In this document: positions 8,809 to 17,179 of the stretch, piece by piece
How positions within the stretch are numbered: position 1 is the first letter of the stretch
Layout: every line of letters begins with the position of its first letter
Origin: RGIG1902 sp034926865
GTDB taxonomy: Bacteria > Bacillota > Clostridia > Oscillospirales > Butyricicoccaceae
Assembly (NCBI GenBank): GCA_034926865.1
Contig: JAYFQP010000001.1
Location: forward strand, 7,183 to 71,182
DNA: 64,000 nucleotides
Direction of reading: 5' to 3'
Notes under the pieces: model-generated
The model's input: only the letters and a program-made list of their open reading frames with translations
What the model was told of the DNA's origin: nothing
The model's database searches: none
Translations under genes and position numbers: made by a program

Positions 8809-9219
8809 ATGAAAGGCACCATTAAACTGACCAACCCCATCCTGATCGACAACGTGGAGACGGCAGAGCTGAGCTACGACACCAACGAGATCACGGCTGC
8901 AATGTTCGTGGAGGCAGACACCCGAAAAATGGCTGCATCGACCCACAAGGCCGGCAACACGGCCGGCGCCGCCGAAATTGACTACGACCTGCACATCTAT
9001 CTGGGCTTCATGTCCATCGTCGCGGTCAACCCGAAAATCGACGTTTCCGATCTCGAGCGGATCCACGGCAGCGATGTCGTGAGCGTTATGAGGCTGGGAC
9101 GCAGTTTTTTCAGCACGAAGTCGGCGGCAGCCTCCAGCCCCGACAGCTCCGACGCCTCACCCGAAGCTACGCGCGAGCCTTCCACACCCCCGTCGGAGAC
9201 CTCGAGCGAAAGCGACTGA
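8809..9219 (+). CDS. Tail assembly chaperone, P2 gpE-like (unshifted product)
   Basis: 136 residues if read without a frameshift. The first ~95 residues (KGTIKLTNPILIDNVETAEL and a later AEIDYDLHIYLGFMSIVAVNP) are the chaperone domain that coats the tape measure during assembly. The rest, after GRSFF, is a low-complexity Ser/Pro/Glu tail typical of the short form. A slippery heptamer T TTT TTC lies at 9105-9111 in the correct phase. A strong GAAAGGAGCAGCACGCT precedes the ATG. Confidence 0.82.
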   Translation: MKGTIKLTNPILIDNVETAELSYDTNEITAAMFVEADTRKMAASTHKAGNTAGAAEIDYDLHIYLGFMSIVAVNPKIDVSDLERIHGSDVVSVMRLGRSFFSTKSAAASSPDSSDASPEATREPSTPPSETSSESD

Positions 9220-9335
9220 TCGACCTACTGGTCGAGCTCGGAGAGGCCGCCGAGCAAACAAAGGAGGAGGCGGCCAAACGTCCGGCGCCACACCGGCGTC
9301 CTGCACCACCGCCTAAAAAGTACAGGAGGAGGTGA
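8809..9335 (+). CDS. Tail assembly chaperone E+E' by programmed -1 frameshift at 9105-9111
   Basis: At T TTT TTC (9105-9111, zero-frame codons AGT TTT TTC) a -1 slip would continue as QHEVGGSLQPRQLRRLTRSYAR, then VGDLERKRLIDLLVELGEAAEQTKEE and a basic Pro-rich end, stopping at TGA 9333-9335 just before the tape measure. P2 makes E+E' with the same arrangement, and long-tailed phages keep this frameshift almost universally. The overlapping frame is clearly protein-like (charged amphipathic helix). The site and frame are seen; use of the shift is inferred from the family. Confidence 0.82.
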
Positions 9336-9343
9336 CTCCGAAA

Positions 9344-11416
9344 GTGGCATCCAACAACAAAATACTCAGCGCGATCGTGGATCTGGCTGGCAACGTTGAC
9401 CCGTCGCTCGGGAAAGCGGTCAAGGAGGCCACCAGCTACCTCGAAAGCATCAATCTCAAGGCCGTGGCCGTCGGCGCTGCCGTCGGAACCATCGCGGTCG
9501 CGACCGGGAAGGCAGTCCTCGACGCCGGCAAGTATCTCTACAATCTCGGCGCCGACTTCGATGACGCCGTAGACACCATCAGGGTCGGAACAGGGGCCAC
9601 GGGTGACGCGCTCGACGCCCTGAACGACGACTTTGAAGCGGTCTACAAGAGCGTGCCGACGACCATGGAGGACGCCAGCAGCGCCATCGCCGACTACAAC
9701 ACAAGGCTCGGCCTCACCGGCGACACGCTGCAAGGCGTTTCCACTCAGGCGCTTCAAGTGAGCGATATGCTCGGTGAAGATCTGAGCGGCGTCATCGAGG
9801 GATCGAGCCAAGCCTTCCAACAGTGGAACATCGACGCCGACGACATGGGCGAGGCCATGGACTACGTTTTCAAGGTCTCGCAGTCCACGGGCGCGGGCTT
9901 CACCGACCTCATGGACACTGTGCAGCAATTCGGCCCACAGCTTCAGGAAATGGGCTACAGCTTCGACGAGGCGACAGCCATGATCGGCCAACTCGACAAG
10001 GCTGGAGTAAATGCCGACGAGGTCATGGCGGCCATGAAAAAAAGCGTCTCCTCCCTCGCCAAGGAGGGGATCAGCGCGAAGGATGGCATCAACCAGTATT
10101 TTGAGGCCATCCAGAACGCAGGCAGCGCCACGGAAGCCACCACCATTGCGACGGAAATATTCGGCACGAGAGCAGCGTCCACCATGGCATCGGCCATCCG
10201 GGACGGCTCCCTGTCCGTCGACGAGTTCACAGCCTCTATGGAGGCAAACGGGGAAACCATCAGCGGAGCATCGACCGACACCTACGACTTTGCCGAATAC
10301 TTGCAGCTCATGAAGCAGAACCTCGAGGTCGCGCTTCAGCCCATGGCGAGCACCATATTCAGCCAGATCTCAGACATGATGCCGACCATTACGGATATGC
10401 TCAATGAGTTCATCCCGATCATTATGGACGCGGTCTCGGAGGCCCTTCCGTTCGTGCAGGAGTTCCTCGGAGGGATCGCCGATCTGCTGCCGTCAATCCT
10501 TCCCATGATCGCAAGCCTCGCGAGCTCACTATTGCCGATCCTCGTCAATCTGGTCGGCACGCTGCTCCCCCCACTACTGGATCTGATCCAGACCATCATC
10601 CCCCCGCTGATAGAAATCCTGCAAGCCATTCTCCCACCAATCGCGTCGCTGCTGACCTCGATCCTGCCTATCATTACGCAGATCGTGTCGGCCGTCCTGC
10701 CGGTCATGGTGGAGATCATCGCGGCGCTGATCCCAGTGCTCACGCCAGTTCTGAACCTTCTGGTCGAGGTGCTGAATAACGCCATCCTGCCGCTGCTGGA
10801 TCCGGTCATGTCCCTCGTTGAGGCCCTGCTGCCCGGCATCGTTTCCCTTCTGGGCCTGATCACGCCGATCCTGAGCCCGATCCTCGCACTCCTTCAGCCG
10901 ATCTCCGACATCATCGGCGTCATTGTAGGCGCCATTTCCAAGGTCATCGGCTGGGTCAGCAGCGGGCTCGGGTGGATCGTCAAGCTATTCTTCGGAGGCA
11001 GCGGAGACACCAGCACGGCCGAGGCCGTTGCATCCTACGCCACCGGCGGCTTTACGGACGGCATCAGCATCGCCGGCGAGGATCCAAGCTATCCCACCGA
11101 GGCCGTCATCAGCTTCAATCCCGCGTACCGCAGCGCGAACCTTGCCTACTGGGCACAGGCCGGTCAAATGCTCGGCGCCGTCAGCGACGACACAAACACC
11201 GATGACCTGTTCGGAGGCAGCGGCTCCACGTCCGTCGTGTACGACATCAGCGGACTCAGCTTCTCGCCTCAGATCACCGTAAACGGAGACGCGGACGAAA
11301 ACGAGCTGATCCGCAAGCTCAAGGAGCTGGAGCCGGAGTTTGTTGACTTCGTGCTTGCAGCCATCGCACGCAGAGAGGAGGGCGCCTATGTCACAGCAGA
11401 CAGTCGGATATATTGA
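9344..11416 (+). CDS. Tail tape measure protein
   Basis: About 690 residues. It sets tail length and is ejected with the DNA. The N-terminal third carries the TP901-type pattern: VGAAVGTIAVATGKAVLDAGKY, then DFDDAVDTIRVGTGATGDALD and STGAGFTDLMDTVQQFGPQLQEMGYS. Residues ~330-540 are almost all Ile/Leu/Pro in short repeats (for example LPPLLDLIQTIIPPLIEIL), membrane-active in character. I use the GTG at 9344, 11 bases after AGGAGGAGG; the GTG at 9332 overlaps that site. It overlaps gene X at its 3' end. Confidence 0.9.
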   Translation: MASNNKILSAIVDLAGNVDPSLGKAVKEATSYLESINLKAVAVGAAVGTIAVATGKAVLDAGKYLYNLGADFDDAVDTIRVGTGATGDALDALNDDFEAVYKSVPTTMEDASSAIADYNTRLGLTGDTLQGVSTQALQVSDMLGEDLSGVIEGSSQAFQQWNIDADDMGEAMDYVFKVSQSTGAGFTDLMDTVQQFGPQLQEMGYSFDEATAMIGQLDKAGVNADEVMAAMKKSVSSLAKEGISAKDGINQYFEAIQNAGSATEATTIATEIFGTRAASTMASAIRDGSLSVDEFTASMEANGETISGASTDTYDFAEYLQLMKQNLEVALQPMASTIFSQISDMMPTITDMLNEFIPIIMDAVSEALPFVQEFLGGIADLLPSILPMIASLASSLLPILVNLVGTLLPPLLDLIQTIIPPLIEILQAILPPIASLLTSILPIITQIVSAVLPVMVEIIAALIPVLTPVLNLLVEVLNNAILPLLDPVMSLVEALLPGIVSLLGLITPILSPILALLQPISDIIGVIVGAISKVIGWVSSGLGWIVKLFFGGSGDTSTAEAVASYATGGFTDGISIAGEDPSYPTEAVISFNPAYRSANLAYWAQAGQMLGAVSDDTNTDDLFGGSGSTSVVYDISGLSFSPQITVNGDADENELIRKLKELEPEFVDFVLAAIARREEGAYVTADSRIY

Positions 11417-11612
11417 TAAAATCGCGCAGGCGGGCGACACGTTCGACTCGCTGGCACTCGCGGCATACAACGAGGAAACGATGGCCACATACATCATGCG
11501 GGCCAATCCCGACCTCGTAGACCTGCTCGTATTCGAGGGCGGCGAAAACGTCAAGATCCCCATACTCGAAGCTGTGGAGACGCCCGACACTCTCCCCCCG
11601 TGGAGGCGCTGA
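11388..11612 (+). CDS. Tail protein X (LysM-like), P2 gpX family
   Basis: 74 residues from the ATG at 11388, overlapping the tape measure end by 29 bases. GDTFDSLALAAYNEETMATYIMRANPDLVDLLVFEGG is a clear LysM fold, the P2 gpX type. In P2-like tails it lies with the hub and may contact peptidoglycan or tie the hub to the tape measure. The neighbouring order T, X, D matches P2. Confidence 0.88.
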   Translation: MSQQTVGYIDKIAQAGDTFDSLALAAYNEETMATYIMRANPDLVDLLVFEGGENVKIPILEAVETPDTLPPWRR

Positions 11613-11613
11613 C

Positions 11614-12534
11614 ATGAAGCTCATTTATGAAGGCACCGACATCTGGGCAGACGTCAGCGTCAACCGAATTATCCACGATATGTACGCAGAAAAGCACGCC
11701 GACACCCTGACCATTCGGCTCAACGACACGCGCAAACTCTGGGACGGGTGGACGCCGGCCCCGGACGACACCATCGCCGTCGAGGACGGAGCCGCTAAAA
11801 GCGGCACCATGTACGTCGATGGGATGACCCCTGAAAACGGGCTCTATGTCATAAGGGCCACGTCCACCCCCCAGACCATGAAGGTTAAAAACACAAAATC
11901 GTGGGAAAAGGTGAAGCTCACCCAACTCGCACAGGAGATCGCAGCTCGACACGGTTTGACGCTCTCAACCTACGGCATCACCGACCGACTCTATGAGTAC
12001 GTCGCGCAGGAAAACCTCGCGGATCTCGCCTTCCTTCAGCAGCGCTGCACCCTCGAGGGAGCGGCGTTTTTGGTCTATGACGGGAAGCTCGTCCTCTACG
12101 ACGAGGCGTACATGGAGAGCCGGACACCAAGCAAGACCCTCAAGATCCCAAACAACGGAAGTTTCGAGTTCGTCGACAACGCGGCCAAAGGTTACGGCAG
12201 CGTGACCGTGAACAACGGCGGGTTTACCGGCACATTCAGCGCGGGAAACGGGCTCTCTAAAGAGCTCGTCCGCGTGCTGAACGTGCAGATCGGCAGCCAA
12301 GACGAGGCCGATCGCTTCGCGAAGGGCATCCTCCGGGACGCGAACAAAGACGCGACCACCGGAACCTTCTGGACAAGCGGACTGTTGCGAGAATACGCCG
12401 CCGGCAGCGTGGTCGATATCACCACAGAGGGCGCCAGCTCGTGGGACGGCGCCGGCTTTATATCGGCCATGCGGCACGATTACACCAAGAAGTCCACGAA
12501 GGTCACAATCAGAAAACCGCTGGAGGGCTACTAA
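11614..12534 (+). CDS. Baseplate hub, P2 late control protein D family
   Basis: 306 residues. It builds the central hub between tube and spike. The hub fold is seen in EGTDIWADVSVNRIIHDMYAEKHADTLTIRLND near the start, TQLAQEIAARHGLTLSTYGI and the aromatic LADLAFLQQRCTLEGAAFLVYDGKLVLYDE in the middle, and a C-terminal beta region ending DYTKKSTKVTIRKPLEGY. The name 'late control' is historical; here the job is structural. It overlaps the spike gene by one base (TAATG). Confidence 0.88.
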   Translation: MKLIYEGTDIWADVSVNRIIHDMYAEKHADTLTIRLNDTRKLWDGWTPAPDDTIAVEDGAAKSGTMYVDGMTPENGLYVIRATSTPQTMKVKNTKSWEKVKLTQLAQEIAARHGLTLSTYGITDRLYEYVAQENLADLAFLQQRCTLEGAAFLVYDGKLVLYDEAYMESRTPSKTLKIPNNGSFEFVDNAAKGYGSVTVNNGGFTGTFSAGNGLSKELVRVLNVQIGSQDEADRFAKGILRDANKDATTGTFWTSGLLREYAAGSVVDITTEGASSWDGAGFISAMRHDYTKKSTKVTIRKPLEGY

Positions 12535-12914
12535 TGGCAGGCATCAACAAGGGAAAAATCTCGTCCATAAGTGGGAACACCGCCCGCGTTCTGCCGGCGA
12601 CCGCCTCGGCATCCGTCTCGAGGCCCTACACCATACCGTGGTACTTGCGCGGAGAAATGGGAGGGCTAAGCGTCGGGAGCGAGGTGGTATTTGCTACGTT
12701 CGACGACGCAAGTGGCATCGTCCTCGCCCGGATGGACGGCGACTGGCCGGGCACCATCCCGGACAACATCACAATCACGGGCACCGTGCAGGCCACGGCT
12801 GCCGTAACCATCGCAGCGGCCCTGACGGCCTCCAGCGCCACCGTCGCCGGCGTCAGTGTCGAAGGGCACAAGCACACCGACAGCGTGGGCGGGGAAACGT
12901 CCGCCCCACATTAA
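12534..12914 (+). CDS. Baseplate spike protein, gpV-like, with C-terminal His-rich tip
   Basis: 126 residues. The N-terminal OB-like domain (KGKISSISGNTARVLPATAS, then LRGEMGGLSVGSEVVFATFDDASGIVLARMDGDWPG) leads to a repetitive beta stretch (ITITGTVQATAAVTIAAALTA). The protein ends VEGHKHTDSVGGETSAPH, the usual metal-binding tip of gpV-like membrane-piercing spikes. It is short compared with P2 gpV (about 211 residues), as is usual in clostridial phages. It starts on the last base of the hub gene's stop. Confidence 0.82.
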   Translation: MAGINKGKISSISGNTARVLPATASASVSRPYTIPWYLRGEMGGLSVGSEVVFATFDDASGIVLARMDGDWPGTIPDNITITGTVQATAAVTIAAALTASSATVAGVSVEGHKHTDSVGGETSAPH

Positions 12915-12927
12915 GGAGGTGAGAGTC

Positions 12928-13473
12928 ATGGCCGTCATGGCCCAGTGGCTCAGCAAAACATGGGAAGTCTCGGCCAACAAGATCACCGCCCTCACGGGGA
13001 TCTCCACCGGGCTCGCCCTCGAAACGGAGACCAACGACGACGCGGACGGATCCCCCTCCACCAACATCAGGGGCTACGCCGCGCGGTCGCTGCCGCTCTC
13101 CATGAAATACGGCATCGCCGCAGGCACGCCGGACGTGCGCGGCGAGTACGAGAGCTGGGAGGCTCTGGTGGGCGCCTACGCGCCGTTTTACCTTGCGGGC
13201 CGGCGGCTGGGCGCAAAGAAGTACCTGCTCACGCAGGTCAGCGCGTCGGACATCGTTCTCAGCAACGCCGGGAGGTGGATCGAGTGCACGGTCAGCATCA
13301 CCCTCGAGGAGTATGCCGCCGAGGCATCCGGCGACAAAGGGACGGTTACGGGCCAGTCGCTCAGCAGCGCGGTCGCCGTTTCTTCGGCATCCGCCGCCGC
13401 GAACGCTTCAAGCGCCCTGAATGTCGGAGCGAGCACGGCCGACAAGGCGGCCCGCAAGGTCTCGACGCTCTGA
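12928..13473 (+). CDS. Tail protein, P2 gpU-like
   Basis: 181 residues. The central part, APFYLAGRRLGAKKYLLTQVSASDIVLSNAGRWIECTVSITLEEYA, matches the gpU pattern of P2-type tails, which ends in an 'I-x-L-E-E-Y' strand. The C-terminal ~45 residues are a Ser/Ala linker. The start is the ATG at 12928, six bases after AGGAGGTGAGAG. The position between V-like and W-like genes differs slightly from P2 but is normal in clostridial relatives. Confidence 0.72.
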   Translation: MAVMAQWLSKTWEVSANKITALTGISTGLALETETNDDADGSPSTNIRGYAARSLPLSMKYGIAAGTPDVRGEYESWEALVGAYAPFYLAGRRLGAKKYLLTQVSASDIVLSNAGRWIECTVSITLEEYAAEASGDKGTVTGQSLSSAVAVSSASAAANASSALNVGASTADKAARKVSTL

Positions 13474-13487
13474 AAGGAGTGAAGCCA

Positions 13488-13760
13488 ATGCTATCCACCG
13501 GAAACGGAAAGACGCAGGTATGCGTCAACAATCTGCTGCAAACCACTCGCGGCACCATCCCATACGAACGGGTCAAGGGTATTGATCCGCGTCTGTTCGA
13601 CCAGCCGGCCGTTGCGGCGAAGGAGTCCGTGATGGCAGACATCGAGTGGCTCCTTGAAACCTTTGAGCCGCGAGCCGACCTCAGCACGATTGACCTCGAA
13701 GATCTCGCGATCCAGACGGGCGACGTCAGCCTGACGGCGTCCATCGACACAAAGAACTGA
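13488..13760 (+). CDS. Baseplate wedge protein W (gp25-like)
   Basis: 90 residues from the ATG at 13488, after AAAGGAGTGAAGCCA. It contains VNNLLQTTRGTIPYERVKGIDPRLFDQ and ends in VMADIEWLLETFEPRADLSTI, the small gp25/gpW wedge fold whose conserved EPR motif is visible. It starts baseplate assembly and sheath polymerisation. It sits just upstream of J and I, the P2 order. The other frames through this stretch are shadows. Confidence 0.85.
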   Translation: MLSTGNGKTQVCVNNLLQTTRGTIPYERVKGIDPRLFDQPAVAAKESVMADIEWLLETFEPRADLSTIDLEDLAIQTGDVSLTASIDTKN

Positions 13761-13773
13761 AAGGAGGGGTATC

Positions 13774-15174
13774 GTGAGCACCTCGGAAAGCACCAACACC
13801 TACGGCGACGACATCGACCTCGTGGAAGTTGACGCCAGCACGATCAAGAGCCTGATCATCAGCCAACTCGAGAGCGGAGTGAGCGAGCCGCTGTACCCCG
13901 GCGACGAGCGCCGGATCTTCGGTGAGGCCATGAGCCCCATCCTGATCCAGCTCTACACGAAGATGAACGACGCAGCGCGTCAGGTCATGCTCCGCTATGC
14001 ACGCGGAACCGTCCTCGACGCGATCGGCGCTCGGCTGGGCGTTTCCCGGCTTGAGGCCGAAAAAGCAACGACTACGCTGCGCTTCTCTGTCACGACCCCA
14101 CAGGCCACCAACATTGTCATCCCAAAATGGACGAAGGTGACATCGGACGGCGAGATCTACTTCGCCACCGACGCCGCTGCCGTTCTTCAGGCCGGCGCAT
14201 ACTCCGTAGACGTTCCGGCGTCCGGCACCGAGGGCGGCAGCCAGTTCAACGGCTACCAAGCCGGCGTGCTGGTCACTCTGACCGATCAGATCCCGTACAT
14301 CGGCAGCGTCACCAACCTCACAACCACCAGCGGGGGAACCGACGGGGAACCGTACACGACCACAGGCGACAGCAACTACCGCGAGCGCATTATCCTCGCG
14401 CCGTCAAAGCTCTCAACGGCCGGGCCGGCCGGCGCCTACGAATACTGGGCGCAGGCAGCCGACCCTTCGATCACCGACGTCAAGGTCTCCAGCGACGTCG
14501 AAACGGTCGAGACCACGCTGAGCGTCGTCTCCGGCAGCGCCTACATGGGTGGCGACCACCTGCTGGCGGACACGCTGAAGGTGTACGCGCCCGGCAGCGC
14601 GTCAGCAGCAGCACCGGAGACCGACTACACGGAAAGCTATACCGACGGCTTGCTCTCCATCGGCATCGTCTCAGGCGGCGCACTAAGCTCCGAGACGTCG
14701 ATCGACGTGAAGATCGACCGCACCATGGAAAACCGTGTGACGGCCTACGTCCTGACGGGCGCCGGCGTGCTTCCGAGCGACGAGATCCTCGGGAAGGTGA
14801 TGGAGTCGATCAACGCGAGCGACGTGCGGCCCATGACCGATCTCGTCAAGGCAAAAGCTCCGAGCGTCAAGCTCTACGACGTCGAGCTCTGCTACTATAC
14901 AACGGCGGCCAACGAGTCCGCAGTCATCACGAACGTCGAAGGCTCCGGCGGCGCAATCGAGCAGTACAACGAGTGGCAGCAGTCAGCCCTCGGCCGCGAC
15001 ATCAACCCCGACCAGCTCCGCCGCCTGATCCTGTCCCCGGACTGGGATGATGATCTGGCAGGCGCCGTCCGCGTCACCGTAACGTCTCCGCAGTTCGAGG
15101 AGGTGGACGACGTGAGCGTGGCCAAGTTTTCGGGCACGCTGGTCGTCACCCATAAGGTGGTGGAGGATGTATGA
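13774..15174 (+). CDS. Baseplate assembly protein J
   Basis: 466 residues from a GTG at 13774, preceded by AAAGGAGGGGTATC. Marks of the J family are LYTKMNDAARQVMLRYARGTVLDAIGARLGVSRLEAEKATTTLRFS, FATDAAAVLQAGAYSVDVPA, EGGSQFNGYQAGVL, then SNYRERIILAPSKLSTAGPAGAYEYWAQAADPSITDVKV. It forms the wedge edge of the baseplate. It overlaps gene I by four bases (ATGA). Confidence 0.93.
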   Translation: MSTSESTNTYGDDIDLVEVDASTIKSLIISQLESGVSEPLYPGDERRIFGEAMSPILIQLYTKMNDAARQVMLRYARGTVLDAIGARLGVSRLEAEKATTTLRFSVTTPQATNIVIPKWTKVTSDGEIYFATDAAAVLQAGAYSVDVPASGTEGGSQFNGYQAGVLVTLTDQIPYIGSVTNLTTTSGGTDGEPYTTTGDSNYRERIILAPSKLSTAGPAGAYEYWAQAADPSITDVKVSSDVETVETTLSVVSGSAYMGGDHLLADTLKVYAPGSASAAAPETDYTESYTDGLLSIGIVSGGALSSETSIDVKIDRTMENRVTAYVLTGAGVLPSDEILGKVMESINASDVRPMTDLVKAKAPSVKLYDVELCYYTTAANESAVITNVEGSGGAIEQYNEWQQSALGRDINPDQLRRLILSPDWDDDLAGAVRVTVTSPQFEEVDDVSVAKFSGTLVVTHKVVEDV

Positions 15175-15770
15175 AATTAAGTGAAACCGACATTCTCCAG
15201 CTTCTCCCGGAGTTCATGCGCAGCGACGAGGCAAACAAGGCCTTGAGCGCCGCCGTCAACATGATCGCGATCGACGCATACGGCAAGATCCGCACCATGT
15301 CGATCTGGGATCGCATTGACGAGCTCGACGACACCGTCCTTGACGAGCTGGCCTACGAGCTCGGGATCGGCTGGTATAACTCCATGGCAGACATCGCCAC
15401 GAAGCGCGAGGTCATCAAGGCCAGCGACCTCGTCCATGCAAAGCTCGGAACCCCATGGGCCGTTGAAAAGCTCATGGGGGATTATTTTGGCAGCGCGGTC
15501 GTCCGCGAGTGGTGGGTCTACGCCGGAGAGCCCGGACATTTTAAGCTGCTGAGCACCAACCCGGAGATCACCAACGAGAAACTCGAGAAGGCGATGGCGC
15601 TGCTGGGGATATGCAAGCGGAAAAGCTCGCAGCTTGACGACATTGCCATCGTTCTCACCGGCGACCAGCAGCTATACGGAGGCATGGCCGTCCGTGACTG
15701 GACGATCGAAACCACGACCCTCGGAGACATTACGGCCATCGCAGCCGAAGCCGCCGCGCTGAATACTTGA
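15171..15770 (+). CDS. Tail protein I (baseplate)
   Basis: 199 residues. LLPEFMRSDEANKALSAAV near the start, then DRIDELDDTVLDELAYELGIGWY, then KLGTPWAVEKLMGDYFGSAVVREWWVYAGEPGHFKL are hallmark gpI segments. Protein I joins baseplate wedges to the tail fibre. J, I, fibre is the P2 order J, I, H. Confidence 0.92.
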   Translation: MKLSETDILQLLPEFMRSDEANKALSAAVNMIAIDAYGKIRTMSIWDRIDELDDTVLDELAYELGIGWYNSMADIATKREVIKASDLVHAKLGTPWAVEKLMGDYFGSAVVREWWVYAGEPGHFKLLSTNPEITNEKLEKAMALLGICKRKSSQLDDIAIVLTGDQQLYGGMAVRDWTIETTTLGDITAIAAEAAALNT

Positions 15771-15784
15771 GAAAGGAGCAGAGC

Positions 15785-16528
15785 ATGAGCAAATTCGTCA
15801 ATCAAGACATCACCACGAAGGGCTTGCAAATGCTGGCCAACGCAATCGCCGGCAGCAGCATCGCCTTCACCAAGATCGTCCTCGGATCCGGCTACACCGT
15901 GCAGACGGCTCGGAACGTCGAGGAGGTCGTCACGCCGGTCGTGGAGCTTGAGATCCTGAAGCTCACAACCAACGGGGACGGCGCCGCCGTCGTCGGCACA
16001 ACGTTCTCCAATACCAACCTGAGCACCGACTTCTACTACCGGGAGCTGGGCGTGTATGCCGAAAGCCCGGAGCTGGGCGAGATCCTGTACAGCTACGGCA
16101 ACGCCGGCGACTATGCAGAGATGATCCCCGCCGCAAACGATGGCGGCGATAATCTCAAGGAAAAGACCATCGACGCCATTGTGGCCATCGGTTCGGCCTC
16201 CAATGTCAGCGCCTACATAAACACCGAGGCATTCGCCACGGTCGCGCAGGTAGCCGCAGCGCTGGAGGCAGCTCAGGCGGCCCAGACGGCCGCAGAGGGC
16301 GCACAAACGGCAGCGGAGGCGGCGGAGCAGGAGGCGGCCGACGCAGACGCCAAGGTCACGGCGGCGACCAACCAGATCTCGACGAACACCGCCAACATTC
16401 AGATCCTATGGGACGCCATTTTCAACGACATCACGACAAACCCGTTCAGCATTACCTTCTCGACCCTCGCCGGCATCACGCTTGCGGCCGGCATCTGGAA
16501 CACCACATACAACCGGGTAGAGTGCTGA
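15785..16528 (+). CDS. Tail fibre protein, N-terminal DUF3751-type attachment domain
   Basis: 247 residues from the ATG at 15785 after GAAAGGAGCAGAGC. The first ~160 residues are the P2 H-type baseplate-attachment domain (KFVNQDITTKGLQMLANAIAG, KIVLGSGY, FYYRELGVYAE). Next comes an Ala/Gln heptad region (ALEAAQAAQTAAEGAQTAAEAAEQ), a trimeric coiled coil, and a short end. No receptor-binding tip is present in this gene. The DGR target encoded 2.1 kb downstream could supply it, but that is inference. Confidence 0.82.
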   Translation: MSKFVNQDITTKGLQMLANAIAGSSIAFTKIVLGSGYTVQTARNVEEVVTPVVELEILKLTTNGDGAAVVGTTFSNTNLSTDFYYRELGVYAESPELGEILYSYGNAGDYAEMIPAANDGGDNLKEKTIDAIVAIGSASNVSAYINTEAFATVAQVAAALEAAQAAQTAAEGAQTAAEAAEQEAADADAKVTAATNQISTNTANIQILWDAIFNDITTNPFSITFSTLAGITLAAGIWNTTYNRVEC

Positions 16529-16791
16529 TGGATAACCTTGAGGGCTACGTCCCTATTCCGCCGGGCGAGGCCTCATGCACCATCGCCCATCTGTTTGTTG
16601 AGCTTCGGCCGCCCTGCCCGTGCCGCGCCGACATGGTGGTCATCACGGGCATGACCTACGACGGAGCGGAAGCCACCGTCACCATCAAGGGAGAGGAGGT
16701 TCGATATTATGGCCCAGTCGAGACGATCGCGAGGATCCGGGCCGGGTACTGTTCCCGGCACGCCTCCCTATGGCCGCCGGGAGCTCCCTGA
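16528..16791 (+). CDS. Small protein between tail fibre and DGR, unknown
   Basis: 87 residues. It starts on the last base of the fibre stop (TGATGG), so it is translationally coupled. It has two Cys-Pro pairs (PPCPCRAD) and a short beta-type MVVITGMTYDGAEATVTIKGEEV segment. The last ~27 codons overlap the start of avd. I do not recognise the family. It may be a fibre chaperone by position only. Confidence 0.5.
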   Translation: MDNLEGYVPIPPGEASCTIAHLFVELRPPCPCRADMVVITGMTYDGAEATVTIKGEEVRYYGPVETIARIRAGYCSRHASLWPPGAP

Positions 16792-17179
16792 AATGAAAGT
16801 CATGACCAAGGCGAAGGAGCTGGAGCTCTACACGCTCCGCAAGACCAGCGGAGAAAAGGCGTTCCCGAAAAAGTACCGGATCACACTGGTCAACCGGATC
16901 CAGAACACCGCGCTCGACATCACCGACAACCTCATGGAGGTCAACGACCTCAGCCTTAACGACGAAGAAGAACGCGCCATGCGCTTCAGAGCTCACCGGG
17001 CGGCCCTTCGGGCCTGCCGGAGGCTGCTGCGCATGATTGAGCTCTCAAAGAGCCTCGAGCTCATTGACGCCGACTGCTTCGCATACTGGGGAACCATGGC
17101 CACCGACGTCAAGAACATGGCGGCGGCATGGTATAAGTCCGACAGCAACAGGGCCGCCAAGGGCGGCTCCGGCCGCTGA
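16709..17179 (+). CDS. avd: DGR accessory variability determinant (four-helix bundle)
   Basis: 156 residues from the ATG at 16709 after GAGAGGAGGTTCGATATT. From about residue 29 it is all helix and strongly basic: TKAKELELYTLRKTSGEKAFPKKYR, IQNTALDITDNLMEVNDL, RFRAHRAALRACRRLLRMIELS, then WGTMATDVKNMAAAWYKSD. This is the Avd/S23-type four-helix bundle, which forms a pentameric barrel, binds the DGR reverse transcriptase and TR RNA, and is needed for retrohoming. Typical Avd is ~125 residues; the extra ~28 N-terminal residues are Arg/Gly/Pro-rich. An internal ATG at 16793 could give the shorter form. Confidence 0.88.
   Translation: MAQSRRSRGSGPGTVPGTPPYGRRELPEMKVMTKAKELELYTLRKTSGEKAFPKKYRITLVNRIQNTALDITDNLMEVNDLSLNDEEERAMRFRAHRAALRACRRLLRMIELSKSLELIDADCFAYWGTMATDVKNMAAAWYKSDSNRAAKGGSGR

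Noticed and set aside
14127..15050. 307-codon plus-strand frame inside gene J
   Set aside because: Arg-rich, no family, and fully inside the well-supported J gene in another frame.
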